Assembly (NCBI RefSeq): GCF_947242115.1
Contig: NC_074716.1
Coordinates: 19,140,090 to 19,204,089 of the forward strand
DNA from: Biomphalaria glabrata
Lineage: Eukaryota; Mollusca; Gastropoda; Planorbidae
Direction: 5' to 3'
DNA length: 64,000 bases
This document shows positions 1 to 11,274 of the stretch, piece by piece (position 1 is the stretch's first letter; each line of letters opens with the position of its first letter). Below the pieces are notes generated by a model that did no database searches, was not told the DNA's origin, and saw only the letters and a program-made list of their open reading frames with translations. A program made the translations under genes and the position numbers.

Positions 1-330
1 ATTTGCGTAAGTGCAATTTTCGGTCTCGTAAGTACTTAGAAACTTTATCTATTCATGACACAAACCTCAGAACTAAGCGTTATCATTGGATTGGCAAGCA
101 AGAATGACATTTGTTGAAAGCCAGAGCACTAACAGAAATAACTGTGTGTCCCTAAACAGAAACATATTTACATACTAATGTTGCTTTTTTTTAACACTAA
201 AGCCTGCATAACAACATTTAATGAATTTCTCGAATAGTGAATAGTCTATATCTCTTCAAAGTCTTCAGTTCAAAGTACATTTCGTTAGTCATCTTTGTTT
301 GTATGAGAACACTCCGTTGAGGAAGTAGAT
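1..330. other. 3' flank of the first ORF, no gene seen
   Basis: AT-rich sequence downstream of the minus-strand ORF that ends at 331. I see no conserved coding frame and no repeat that recurs in the window. It probably includes the 3' UTR of that ORF. Confidence 0.4.
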
Positions 331-1152
331 CTACTGCTGATCTTCAAGATCTTGGGTAGGTAAAAATACACTTAATGTCAGCATCCCTGCAGCTTGTTGA
401 CATTCAGTTTTACCTTTCGATTGTCCCTGTCGATGGCCAGCATCAGCAAAGTCTGTTTTCACGCCGTTATTCTGTGGCCTTATTTTGTGTGATTTCGTGG
501 GAAAACGGAGTCTAAATTGTGTCCCTTTACTGTTGTCGTTGTTAATCAGAGAGGTCCGATCTGTCAGACGCTCGCTAGCTTGACTATTTAATTCATCGGA
601 CGATAAAGTGGGAACTGGAATAGACGTTGAAACTTGTTTAGTTAATGGTGACTTCTGCGTAGCTGCACTATGAACTTCAATGTTCCTAGATCTGTTTGGA
701 TGCCCTGGGAAATGTTTGTTGTTTGGATGCCCTGAAAACTGTTTGTTGTTTTCTCTCTGCACAAACATATCCCGGCTGCTGTTTAGTTTGTTCTCATGCA
801 GATGTTTCACTTTTCCTGTCAGCTGGAGGGATGACGTATGTCTCAGAGTAGACAAGACATTCACGTTGTTGTCCACCATGTCCTCATAGCCTGGACTTAT
901 GTTTCCAAGACTTGTTCGTCTTCTGTGCTCTGCTCTAGACTTGTTTCTTCTTTCCAGGAAATTATTTTGTCTTTGCATAATGCCAAGTCGAATGAAATTA
1001 CCAAGAACTTGCGCCGATTCAATACCATTGCTTGAATATTTTTTTGTGATAACGCTTTTTCCAACTGGAGAAAATATTCTAAAGGGTAATCCGTCAGCCG
1101 ACAATTCGATATCGGCCATCTCTGAATCTGTGTCTCTCCGTGGACTTGACAT
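331..1152 (-). CDS. Hypothetical 273-aa basic, low-complexity protein
   Basis: Open minus-strand frame of 274 codons ending in TAG at 331. The open frame continues upstream of 1152, but the first ATG after the upstream in-frame TAA is at 1150-1152, so I chose that start (MSSPRRDTDSEM...). An acceptor-like AG just upstream leaves room for this being a last exon instead. The protein is rich in S, N, K, R and Q and looks mostly disordered. It has an N-terminal part with FRIFSPVGK and GNFIRLGIMQR, then a short internal duplication around residues 140-155 (HPNNKHFPGHPNRS). I see no signal peptide, membrane segment or known domain, and I do not recognise the family. Length, ATG and composition suggest a real gene rather than a transposon relic, because no RT or transposase motif is present. 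Confidence 0.5.
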   Translation of the reverse strand: MSSPRRDTDSEMADIELSADGLPFRIFSPVGKSVITKKYSSNGIESAQVLGNFIRLGIMQRQNNFLERRNKSRAEHRRRTSLGNISPGYEDMVDNNVNVLSTLRHTSSLQLTGKVKHLHENKLNSSRDMFVQRENNKQFSGHPNNKHFPGHPNRSRNIEVHSAATQKSPLTKQVSTSIPVPTLSSDELNSQASERLTDRTSLINNDNSKGTQFRLRFPTKSHKIRPQNNGVKTDFADAGHRQGQSKGKTECQQAAGMLTLSVFLPTQDLEDQQ

Positions 1153-1229
1153 TACTGCAACATCTAAATGCACTTGTAATGAATGGATGTCAAAGTCAAA
1201 GCCTTAAGTAAGTAAATCCAAAGTGAAGA

Positions 1230-2030
1230 CATAGCTTGTATTGGTAGATCTAACTGAATAAATCGTTACAGGAACACAGGAAACTGTGTTTAACCATAAA
1301 TAAAATGCCTGCGTCAGGTCTAACGTAAAGATAAGATAGCCTACAATGGTATCGATTACAATATTGTATTGAATAAAAAGTTATTTAATGCATACGATCA
1401 AACCTGTCAACAAATGTCACTATGATATCTATCAATAGCGCCCTCTGTACATAATAATAAATGCCACCTGGTGAGAGCGTGTTGTATAATCTATAAACTC
1501 CTCCTGTGACAGAACATTTGACAGAACTCCTTTCATTTGCAAATACACACCAGCCCATTAACTTTCACCTCAATAAGACACGATTTCCTTAATGTCAGTT
1601 ATGAAATATTGGAACTCTATATAATGTAATAGATAAGGAAACGTTATCGACTGTCTCAAAGCATAAACAAAACAAAACAAAAACTGGCCTCGGAATACTT
1701 TGTCAATATATCTGACAATCTTCAAACAACTAGAAAGCATAGGGCCTACATAGATCTACAAATGTTGTCAATTCTTCCACAATGTTATATCCAGACGACA
1801 GCTTGTCAAACAAGGGTTTTGTCTCTTAGGTTTCGTTCAGTGCTTTGACTAGCAAATATTTTTTTTTTATATTTTATTGTGAAACAAATCAATTACAAAA
1901 GATAATTGAACAAATCTTTTTATAGGCTATATAGTCAAACAAGGGCAAAGCGTTTAATTGAACAATATTACCGTGTGACAGTTAATTTCAGGCCTACATA
2001 TAGAGTACAAGAGTTTCCTTTTCACACCTT
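1230..2030. other. Intergenic / 5' flank, nothing recognisable
   Basis: AT-rich sequence upstream of the minus-strand ORF. No coding exon, RNA gene or clear repeat could be supported. Confidence 0.4.
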
Positions 2031-2035
2031 TTGAT

Positions 2036-2185
2036 TTATAGGGCAGATGATGTAAAGGTCATCTGTTTCTGTGGCCCATGGTTAACGAGGGTGCCATGTG
2101 GCCAGTAGGCCTACAACGTCCAACCACCTTTACTTTCCCCCGACTACTGTCAGGTATTTATTACAGCTGGGTGAACTCAGAGGCG
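2036..2185 (-). repeat. SINE-A fragment (conserved tail domain)
   Basis: The stretch with GGGCAGATGATGTAAAGG and TGGCCCATGGTTAACGAGGG matches the copies at 57777-58027 (full length, with tRNA-like head) and 43986-44112. Read on the minus strand it runs from GAGTTCACCCAGCTG to CTGCCCTATAAATC. The tRNA-related head with the B box is missing here, so the copy is 5'-truncated. Confidence 0.7.
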
Positions 2186-2292
2186 CCCAAAGGCCTACAT
2201 ATGTGCTATTATTATTATTGTAAATGTAAAAAATATAATAGCTTAGTCTATTTTTTGAAGGTCAAATTAAAATCTTATAATAAAAGAATTTA

Positions 2293-2432
2293 AGGGTCCT
2301 GGATTGCAGATGGCGTGCACACCGGAAGCAGAAAGAAGGGTGAAAATGCTGCATCATCCAGTGATTACAGTTGCCCATCCTGTGACCGCAGTTGTATACC
2401 AAGGATTTTCTTCTTCAGTCCCATGATCTTAT
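2293..2432 (+). repeat. LINE 3'-end fragment (zinc-finger tail)
   Basis: This matches the end of the LINE at 15603-16470. It carries GGGTCCTGGATTGCAGATG, then AGCAGAAAGAAGGGTGAAAATG, and codons for the CPSCDRSC zinc-finger tail. It is a short, diverged 3' fragment of an RTE/Jockey-like LINE. Confidence 0.65.
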
Positions 2433-2439
2433 AAATTAC

Positions 2440-3357
2440 AGACGTTCATACAAAAAACGAAGATAAATACGGCTTATCCACGTGATAATCTAGTCGTGCA
2501 TATACATTAGAACCTTTAAACTCTGCTAATTACATTTTATTTAGGCCTAAGTGTTATATTAAGTTAGAAGATATGCCCAGTATTTGCTGGGAACTGCAAA
2601 TATAATTCTTTACACGGCACATAAGCCTATTCTATTACTCTGTGTAATAGTAGGCCTATACTTTTGTTATGCTATATTTACTATTAGGGCCTATATATTT
2701 CTTTGATTTTGGTAATAATTTTTTGAATAAATTATCAATAATATAATAGGCCTAATATTTCATAGTTAAAAAAAAAACAAAAAAAAAGTTCATAACTAGT
2801 GTTATGGCACGATTAGGAATGAACTATTCGGAAGTAGGACAATGACGTGACTAGTAAAAACAAGAATAGGTTTTAGAGATAGAATGAAATAGAAGCCGAC
2901 GTCAACAGACTACTTCCAGGACAACGTCGAGCTTGGTAGCATTTTATGAACTTATAGAGTTAGCTGACATTCGACGGTTCCATTTATTGCTTTTAAACTT
3001 GTTCGACATGCAGTATCAGCGTCGACTAACTTTCTATTGATAGTTCAACCTTTCGCCGGTGTTATTGGATGACGTATTAGGCCTACGTTGAATGTTACCT
3101 CCATTTGGTTTATTCGCATTAGACACCGCGGAATTAAGCGCCTAACACTAGAACGCTTCTTGGATCACAGCGATCTCTATCAATCACTCGAATGCCGAAG
3201 TGTAGAGGCTTTCATTAATAATAATAATAGCCTAATCTTTATTATCCGTAAGGAAATTTGTCTTACAATTTGTGCATTACACCAAACAAAAAACATTATA
3301 ACTATAAGAAACCAAAATGTACATGTCTAACTTTAACTACGGTAGTGGGAACAGCAC
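2440..3357. other. Intergenic, nothing recognisable
   Basis: AT-rich DNA with several short AGGCCTA motifs. Neither strand shows a supported exon or a repeat copied elsewhere in the window. Confidence 0.4.
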
Positions 3358-4567
3358 CAGTGGCGTCACTAGGGGGGTGCGGTTTGCACCCGAAGGGAAA
3401 AAAATGAATATTGGCAAAAACTAGAAAATAAAAGCCCGAATGGAAATATCTTGTAATTGCAAAATATATATTTAAAAAGTCCTGAAAATTATTAAAATCT
3501 CGTGAAAACTCATAATAATCTCCTAAAAAATAGATAACATTGTCATTTTGGGGTATCAATCCTAAGCGCGATAAAAAAAAAAAAACAGACCTCGATAGGC
3601 GATCATTAAACGCTCTCCGAGACCAATAGATGTCTAAGCGGTAGCGGTAAACTTACATATTCCCCTGTAGATAGTAGTGAAATTTTTAATAACACAGCTA
3701 AATGTTATACAGCTTCCGTCTAAAAGTCTAACAAAGGAAACATGTTTAGTGGATTTTAATAAAGATACATTGTAAGGTATTGTTATAAACCTGGTTGTGG
3801 CACAGATGGGGGTGGTGGTGTGTGTGTAGTCAGCCGACGCAAATCGCCCCAGGCCAGCGCTAGACGAGCGGTCAACCGTGACGAGTTACGACGATCGGCC
3901 GAGACGAGTGTCAACAAGATGGTTCGGGAAGGATCGACATCGTGAACAGAGCTCAGGAGCGTCACGAGGGATGTAGTCATCTGACCACCCAGAATGGTCG
4001 AGCGATGTTCTGTCCGGTTCTAGAAGGCCAGCAGGGACCCTATATAAAGAGCGAAGATATCAGAGACGAGTGAGTCACAACTTCCCGATCTACAGTTCGT
4101 TACAACGGCTCAGTACAAGTCCGAGACGAGACAGAGAGACCAGTGCAAGAATTGATACGGCGGAGAGATATTTGTACAGTCTTGTGTTACGTGCTGCCAA
4201 TTGTACAGTATTGGCTGTTATTTATTGACATTAAACTATTACGTTATTTTCAAGCCCAGAGTTGTCAAGTTCTTTAAGTTGGTGGTGTCGTTTGGTGCAA
4301 TCTGCAGCGAGCCTGGATAGGGAGATTCGTAACAGTATGTAAAACTATTGAAACTTCTCATAAACAATGGGATTTTCAAATTGAATTGACTTATTTTACA
4401 TTTGTGCAGAAATCGATGAAAATAGGTAATAAGCGTACTGTATTGGTTCAACAAAATGAATTTCTATTGGTTAACGTGGATAAAGTTGAAAGCACGGTGG
4501 AGGGGGGGGGGGGTGTGACATTCTGAGCTAACCTCACCGGGTGGCACCGACCCTAGCGACGCTACTG
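3358..4567. mobile_element. hAT-like non-autonomous element, interrupted by a solo LTR
   Basis: The left end reads CAGTGGCGTCACTAGGG. The right end, reverse complemented, reads CAGTAGCGTCGCTAGGG, so the ends are imperfect inverted repeats. Without the inserted LTR (3781-4334) the element is about 0.65 kb and has no transposase. Its left interior (about 3440-3560) is clearly related to 62220-62350, so the family has other copies. The flanking 8-mers (aacagcac / aatttgtc) do not match, so no target duplication is visible. The hAT assignment rests on the termini alone. Confidence 0.6.
3781..4334 (+). mobile_element. Solo LTR of an LTR retrotransposon (fossil, probably Gypsy-like)
   Basis: A 554-bp block of distinct, GC-richer composition starts TGTTA and ends TAACA, the inverted-repeat ends typical of LTRs. 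It is flanked by gtat on both sides (3777-3780 and 4335-4338), a probable target duplication of 4-5 bp. A TATATAAAG box lies near 4042. There is no internal gag-pol region, so this is a solo LTR, presumably left by LTR-LTR recombination. It is younger than the hAT-like element it sits in. Orientation is inferred from the TATA box; the family call is a guess. Confidence 0.65.
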
Positions 4568-5515
4568 AATTTGTCGGCATTTTTTCACTTTGTCAAGCAG
4601 CATGGACCGCTAATCTTTTTTTCTTCTTCAGATTAACTGTTCATCATGACACAATATGCAAGTGATTTTCATCCGTAACCTGAGCCTCCTTCATTATAGG
4701 CAATTCACATAGTTCTAGGACCTCTCGCTATCTACAATAGGTTGCTGCTGCACTTTACGCATTAGGCCTATTACATCTAGCTAACTCTTATGAATTTTCT
4801 GCTACAATTAGACTACATTGAAAATGTTGTTTTATCAGGGAGCTACACTTCTTAATGCACTTTCTGAATTCATAGCAATCTCCATTTCTCGACGTCTGTA
4901 ACTAGGCTATCTTATCGACAACGTCTTAAACAGATTGGTACCCGGTATTGGATCTTCTCAGACCCACTTTCGATTTGCCGCCCAAAACGGATTCATGTGT
5001 GACAGTCGAATGCCTATAGACAAAGGAATGATTGTTTATCATGTAATGAATCTGATAATCTATGCAAAAGTGCTCTTCGTTTGTCTGCGTCAGTGTCATC
5101 CCCATTCTCTAAATATTCCGCAAGGCACATGCCATGGAACATTGACAACTCTTCGTTTGTGCTCTGACTTCATTCATTCTTAGATTGACTGACTTCTTGC
5201 AACATCCAGTACAATTTCCAGTAGCTGACATCTTCTTTTCTTTCGCTTCTCGGAGGCTGCAGTAAACAGTAATGTTAACTTTGTTAATGATCTATTAAGA
5301 TTTGTACGTTAAAGAATGCCAAGGGCGCTTAATAGAACTTCAGTGTTACCAACTAACAAAAAATAAAATAAAAATCGAGCAGTAATTTGAATGCTTGGCA
5401 GTTGATCTTTGTATGATAGCTCCTTTATTCCTACTAGCTAATTGCCCCGTTGTTTTTAAGTAAGTTTTCAATCACAGAGTCAAAGTGTCATACGTCCTAA
5501 TAGTGAAATTCTATT
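4568..5515. other. Intergenic, nothing recognisable
   Basis: No exon or repeat could be supported here. Short open frames exist but have no codon or domain signal. Confidence 0.4.
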
Positions 5516-5523
5516 ATGCTACA

Positions 5524-5801
5524 CAGTGGCGTAGATAGGGTGGGGGGAGGGGGAGTCCGAATTTGAAAATGCCTCCCAGACCCCACATGAGGGTCCCTCA
5601 AAAAGTGTCTGAATTTTTTGTACATTAAATATTAGGCCAATGCCATGTTATCTTGCTATTCATGTTATGTAAAGTAGCGACCATGTTCAGGCATGTTGCA
5701 TGTATTCCACACATTAAGTACATTATTGACATGATGTCGAATGAAAAATTGCTGGGGGCCCCTAAAGGGGCCAAGCCCTCTCCCACCTCGCTACGTCACT
5801 G
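5524..5801. mobile_element. 278-bp hAT-type MITE
   Basis: The left terminus is CAGTGGCGTAGATAGGG and the right terminus in reverse complement is CAGTGACGTAGCGAGG. The flanks are atgctaca (5516-5523) and gtgctaca (5802-5809), a 7/8 match to an 8-bp target duplication. The interior is non-coding. Size, termini and duplication length fit a miniature hAT element. Confidence 0.8.
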
Positions 5802-5879
5802 GTGCTACAAACGAAGATCTTACAAAATTTGATTCCGTGAAGTGCTAAAAAGTGAACAAAACTTAGCGCATTGGTTTAC

Positions 5880-6040
5880 TTTTTCTTCACTTGTTGCGCC
5901 CTCTACGTCTCCAATTGGAAAGCCTACCATGTGCCTAATGTGGTGTAGGCCTAGGTGGGTTTGTGTGTGACTTACTTCATCCTGTGTACTCCCAGGGGCC
6001 GCAACCACACCTCTCCACCGAACTCGGTTCTGAGCCGCTT
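5880..6040 (-). repeat. Probable LINE C-terminal relic
   Basis: On the minus strand the translation reads NRVRWRGVVAAPGSTQDE, which resembles the extreme C-terminus of many RTE/Jockey-like LINE polyproteins (NRxxWRxLVAAL). It is short and decayed, so the assignment is tentative. Confidence 0.4.
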
Positions 6041-6827
6041 GTTTGTATGTATTACAAGTTCAAGCAGCCTGTTATTGGTTCTCAACGTCTTCAATGACAT
6101 TTTCTAAATCGTCGATACAATTTTTGTGTCAGCTTTACTTCACACGTTTCACTGCCTGGAAACGATTATGTTCAGAATATTTAGAAACATATTTTTTGTT
6201 TTATTGTCTTGGTTCCACATTTCATCCTACTCAAATAGTCCCAGAAGCTTAAGAAAGAATAAAGCGGATAGATGTTCAAAATTTGAGTCAAGTAGTGACC
6301 AGAGAAACAGCGACGCTAAAAGGCCGGGATTCTAATACAATACACCGGGTCTTTTCAAAGAAAATATAAATGTGTACGAAATTGTCGGACTTCTGGTATT
6401 GGCCGCTACATGAAGCTATGAGTGTGTTTTTTAAACAGTCACTTTGAAGCGTTTTATGTCCCATTAAAAAAAAATAATTCTTGTACTCAATGCTGATCAA
6501 GATTACTGAAAAAATACCAGGATGTTGCATTGTGCTGCATAAGGGTGACGGATCTGATTTTTCCTCAGGGTTGACTCCTAGTGTCTTTCTCTTGTTTAGG
6601 TCTAGCTGCAAGGCAGCAGAGGTTTCAATTCAGTTTCTCTATACTGACATGACCAAACACAGACCAATGACATTAGATCAAGACTAGGTTTTAATGCAGA
6701 AACAGGCAAACAACAAAACTGTCATGTATTTGTAGATTCATTTTAATCAGTCATCATAAACAAAGACATTCATTACAAAATAATTGTATTCGATGTCTGT
6801 CAATCAATAAAAAAAAAGTATAAGTCA

Positions 6828-9426
6828 TTAAGAAGTTCTAGGACTATATTCACTTTTGGCTGCTTCTAATGAAAATGGAGTCTTCCAGACTCGAACTTTA
6901 ACCACAAATTTATCACTGCTAGTTTTCTCTGGTAAAACTTTCAACAGTTTGACTCTCCTGACCTTAAGTTGATTCTCAGACTTTTCAAAGATGACATCAA
7001 CATAGTCCCCTTCCTCCATCTAAGAATCAAAGATTGAAATGAAAGTTTGAGATACTCTGAGAGGACATTCATACCTAGTACAGTTGTTCAGTTGTGAGAT
7101 GTTGAATTATGCCTCTTTATTTATAATTCATGATTTAACATAAAAAAATTAAATCAATTCCAACTTTATGTTTAAATAATATAGTTATCTAAGCATAATT
7201 TCATAATTTTTAACAATTTTAATTGATATTATATGATAAATATCACAAAACATTAAATAGAAAGCAAATCAGTCAGAAAAAACAACGACTTAGAAGATTA
7301 ACATGCATGACTAGATTGACACATGAAACACTTAGGACATAGTTATCTTCTTTTTTTAAGTAATATCTGTAATATATTTAAGATAAGAAGATAAGATCTT
7401 TTCCATCCATTTTCAAGTTTCATTTTCACATGATAACTTTTGCATGGGCGTGGACATATGCACAATGTATATACTGACACTCAGTTGTAATAAAATACAA
7501 TATAATTCTTAGTTCCCCAGAGTCCCACCACCTAGATAGAAAACTGGGCATAACTTTAAATTTAAAAAAATCATTAATTAATGAAAAAAACCTTGTGAAA
7601 TATCAATGAAATGCTTTGTCATACACAGAATGAGTGCTGCTGTAAAATTTCAGAGCCATAGGATAATGAAAAGTTGTCAAAATAAATGATTCAAATGTAT
7701 CATTTTTGACTATGACAAAAGTGTGAGTTAAAAGTAGGAAATGAAACAAACAATATAATCCCATTCATTCACAAAGTTATATCTAAAGAAAGGCTTGAAA
7801 AAAAAATTACAAGATAATAACCTTTTCAGCTTTTTTCTTAATTTTTTCACCATTTAGCATCAGGGATGATCCCAGAAACATTTCATCCATGCGACTGCAA
7901 TGATATAAGTATGCTAAAGTTTAAGAGTAATATTAATCAAATAGAGCACGAAATAAATACAAATGTATGTTTAACTGTAGTTTTAAATCATACAAAAAAA
8001 TGGTGACAGGCTGGAAAAGTCATCAATATTTTGTGAATAGTTTTTTGTAAAATTTTAAGATTTTAAATAAAACATGTGCTAATAACACAATTTGTCTATA
8101 AATAGCCTAGAATTTGAGGATTAAAACAGAAAAGTCTAAAAGTCTAAAGGACAATAACTTTCATTAAGGAAAAGTACTTTCTTGTTAATTAGTAAAGACA
8201 ACAAAGCAACAACAAAAAAATATGGACTTACTTTCTAGCAATATTAAGAGCATGACTGACTATAGAATCTATTCTGAGGGATGCAACCACCACTTTTATA
8301 ACTTTAAATTTAGGTGGTGCTTCAAAATCATTCTCTTCCAATTCATCATCATCTATATCACTATCTTCCTCTTCATCTTTCTGAAATATATGCAAAATAC
8401 CTTACCAACTATATATATTTATATATATATATATTTGGAAAATGTTCTCCTAAATTAGAATGGTTAAGAATAATAATCTAAACTTATTACATTCTAAAGG
8501 TGGCAATGGGTACACACATTTCTTTGCAGAATTAAGTTAATGTATGAAAGTTAAAAGTGATAATCACTTAGGTTAAATATGTATATTATGTTTGTGTCAT
8601 AATTAAAAATTAGATGATTAACATTCAAACCTGGCTGACATTTTCTAGATAATTTTTTGTTATATTTGTTAATGTCTTTTTTTTTTTCTCTTTTTGAATG
8701 ACATTGACATATACAAATGATTTGTTCATTCTCTGTAAATGACTACTGTTCTTTATTATGCAATTCAACTCTTTTTATTATGCCATTCAACTCCCAAGCC
8801 CATGCCACAAAGTATAATTTTTATGTCTGTTGTTACCTCAATAGCTGAAAATAGACAATCCATTATTTTCCTTTCTTTTTACAATTAATGCAAGCCTAAC
8901 TATTCTTCTTTGGTTAAATCCCATAACAGTAAATTACTGTTAATAGTACTAATGAATTAGGCCTGTGCATTTTAAGTAAACAAGAATTTTTGTTTGTTAT
9001 TTGGTTTATTGAAAAAAGGAGCTAAATAAAACTGGATATTCTGTGTTAATATGACCACTATAAAGAATCTAAGTTAGTCTTTATGGTGTTGCAACAGTGT
9101 AAAGAAAACAAACTTACTTCAGCTGAATCAGAAGCTCTTTTATTAGACTTGTGTCTAGACTGAACCACAGCAGGTGTGCAACAAACAGAAAGACAGCATT
9201 TCCTAGATGTAGTGATACACTGATGAGGGGTGCAATTGTTCACTAATATGGTCATGCACATGTGTCTGACATTGTGAGTCTTTGAGTCTTGAAATCTGGA
9301 GTGACAAATCTGGCTTTCAGATGAACATAGTGAATACATGTACCCATTACAAATGACTGTTGCTGGCTGTGTTCTGGGTAATGCATTAGTCAAAACTCTG
9401 GAACATAAATGTCTGAACATCTCCAA
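6828..9426 (-). CDS. MTRES1: MTRES1 (C6orf203) homologue, mitochondrial S4-like RNA-binding protein, 4 exons
   Basis: Minus-strand exons are 9118-9426, 8232-8380, 7822-7894 and 6828-7019, all with GT donors and AG acceptors and matching phases. They give 723 nt and 240 aa, the same length as human MTRES1. Residues 1-103 are rich in R, S, C and T and poor in acid, as in a mitochondrial presequence. An acidic linker follows (DEEEDSDIDDDELEEND, about 105-121). The S4-like RNA-binding domain spans about 128-225: KVVVASLRIDSIVSHAL, ARNRMDEMFLG, LMLNGEKIKKKAEK, then EEGDYVDVIF and VRVWKTP. MTRES1 is known to bind mitochondrial RNA, protect mitochondrial transcription under stress and act in rescue of stalled mitoribosomes. 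The match is to the order of S4 motifs and the C-terminal basic strand, recalled rather than searched. Exon 1 start: first ATG of the open frame. Confidence 0.88.
7300..7398 (+). repeat. GATAA-tailed LINE 3'-end fragment in MTRES1 intron 3
   Basis: It reads GCATGACTAGATTGAC, then AGGACATAGTTATCTTC and TTTTTTAAGTAATATCTG, and ends in AAGATAAGAAGATAAG. This is a diverged copy of the last ~100 bp of the LINE at 45225-47485, with its GATAA tail. It lies between exons 3 and 4 of MTRES1. Confidence 0.7.
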
Positions 9427-9429
9427 GTT

Positions 9430-10465
9430 TAGGTATGTAACAACTGAAACATTTGATAAATTCAGTTCAAATGTTATATAAAAAAATTAATTTGGTACAT
9501 TATTGTTTTAAATTATAATTATAGAAAATGTACACATTGAAGGTTATTGTTTAATAACAGATCAAATTTAAAATGTTTTCTTAATGATAAAATTTCAGTG
9601 CAAATGTCATGTCTTTGTTAGCTATTTTAAACATCAAGCTGTTATAGCTACTCTTTTTTTTTCTAGAGTAATTTTATTTTTTATGGGATATTTTAGCATC
9701 TAAATATATGGTTTTAATAATATGTCATGCATTTGAGTGATTTGATGGAATCACAGCAAGAGTTTTTTTTTTTAAATTATTAATATATGTGTAAAACTTT
9801 TCAATTAAGCAATTTTATGTATAAATGCTACTATCATGCTAATCATAAGCTCCCCCTAAAGTTTTATTTTAAGATATTAACCAAATTCATTGCCATTTGA
9901 TATTGAATTGACGTTAAAAGCAAGCCAACATTTTAATAATTAAAACTTACTAAAACACAATTATTATTTTATTTATATATATATATGTCAAACATTGAGA
10001 CTAATGTAAAAGTGGAAAGGGTTTTTTACAGGAAAAAGAAATATCATTTCCAATAGCCAAGTTCAAAGCTTCTAGTTCCCATGGGTGTATCCAGACTCCT
10101 TCCCAACCCTTGCCAAAACAAAATACTTAACACATTGACTTCTTTTCTTACCAGTCGCTGGACTCCATTAATAATATGTAGATCTAGTGAATAGCAGATC
10201 AATGACCTTCACTTTTTGTAAGAAGAATAACAGGATATTACAAAGTAGACACCTCAGAAAATGAAAATTTAAGTTCAGAATGCAGGAAAACATGCTTTGT
10301 GCTTCCCCAGACCCCAACTCTACTACTGTCATTTCACAAACCCCAGAAAGAACCTATTCTTGGGTACAAAAGGCTTAACTATGAAAAAAAGACAGAATGG
10401 ACTATCTGTAATGATCATTCATTATATACATTTATGATATCTTATCAATTAACGGTACACACATT
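9430..10465. other. 5' flank of MTRES1, no gene seen
   Basis: AT-rich DNA upstream of the MTRES1 start, with an (AT)n run near 9975. No exon or strong repeat found. The MTRES1 promoter should lie near 9430-9700, but I see no motif I can defend. Confidence 0.4.
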
Positions 10466-10469
10466 CCTT

Positions 10470-10640
10470 CTTAACATAAGATAATTAGGTCCTATAGATG
10501 CATATCTATGTGTCAATCTAGTTGAGCATGTTAAATTCAATTCTGCTAAGTCATTAGTTTTCTTGATTGATTCAGGCAACCTGTTACATGCTCTAATGGG
10601 ACTATGGAAGAAAGAACATTTAGAAGAATTTATATATATA
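10470..10640 (-). repeat. Degenerate GATAA-tailed LINE 3' fragment
   Basis: Minus-strand match to the C-terminus and 3' end of the LINE at 45225-47485: AACATAAGATAATTAGGTCC, then a decayed version of AWNGLPELARKTSDLAEF (TGCTAAGTCATTAGTTTTC, GGCAACCTGTTACATGC). Clearly older than the copies near 42-53 kb. Confidence 0.7.
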
Positions 10641-10764
10641 TATTATATATGGCTTCCTTCAGTCGTGAAGCAGCTATGGATATCTTATGGAAATGAGATG
10701 AAAGCCAGGGAATTAGCTGTGGTCGGGATGATGTCGCCAACACATCAGTTCCCCCCTCTCCACT

Positions 10765-10905
10765 ATTTTTTTATTCTTCTATCCTGAAGTATGTGTACAA
10801 AAGTGTAATAATTTTTTATTCTTCTATCCTGAAGTATGTGTACAAAAGTGTAATAATTTTTTATTCTTCTATCCTGAAGTGTCTATAAGAGTGTAATGCC
10901 AGTGA
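10765..10905. repeat. 45-bp tandem repeat, about 3 copies
   Basis: The word TTATTCTTCTATCCTGAAGT recurs at 10771, 10816 and 10861, an exact 45-bp period. The first two units are nearly identical and the third diverges after 20 bp. Confidence 0.85.
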
Positions 10906-11274
10906 CTGAATGGGTCTTACAGGTCAGTCACAGAGATATAAAGTTGTTTTTTTTTTAGATTTGAACTCAATATTTCTAATTTCCTCTTTTTTTTTAATGA
11001 ATAAATAAATAAACATGTTTATGTGCTGATTAAGTTACAAAAGAGAAAGTTGTTACATTTGTGTATATGTATTTATGTTTATACATGTTGTGTGTTTGTT
11101 TTCTTGTAGACCTTGTTCTACTGTTCAGTGTGTTCACATGTTTTACTCAACTATGTTATTAATGTGTATTACAGTCTCCTGTGAATAGTTTTAATAGAAC
11201 TATCTTCTTGTTCATGTCAATAAAATGGAGATGTATCTTAAACATCAGTGTTGTAATTAAATCCTAATTGATGA

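Noticed and set aside
3783-3980. 65-aa minus ORF
   Set aside because: Falls wholly within the solo LTR; its openness reflects the GC-richer LTR composition.
6043-6687. Several overlapping short ORFs downstream of MTRES1
   Set aside because: None has a domain, and they overlap one another on both strands. I see only 3' flank of MTRES1 here.
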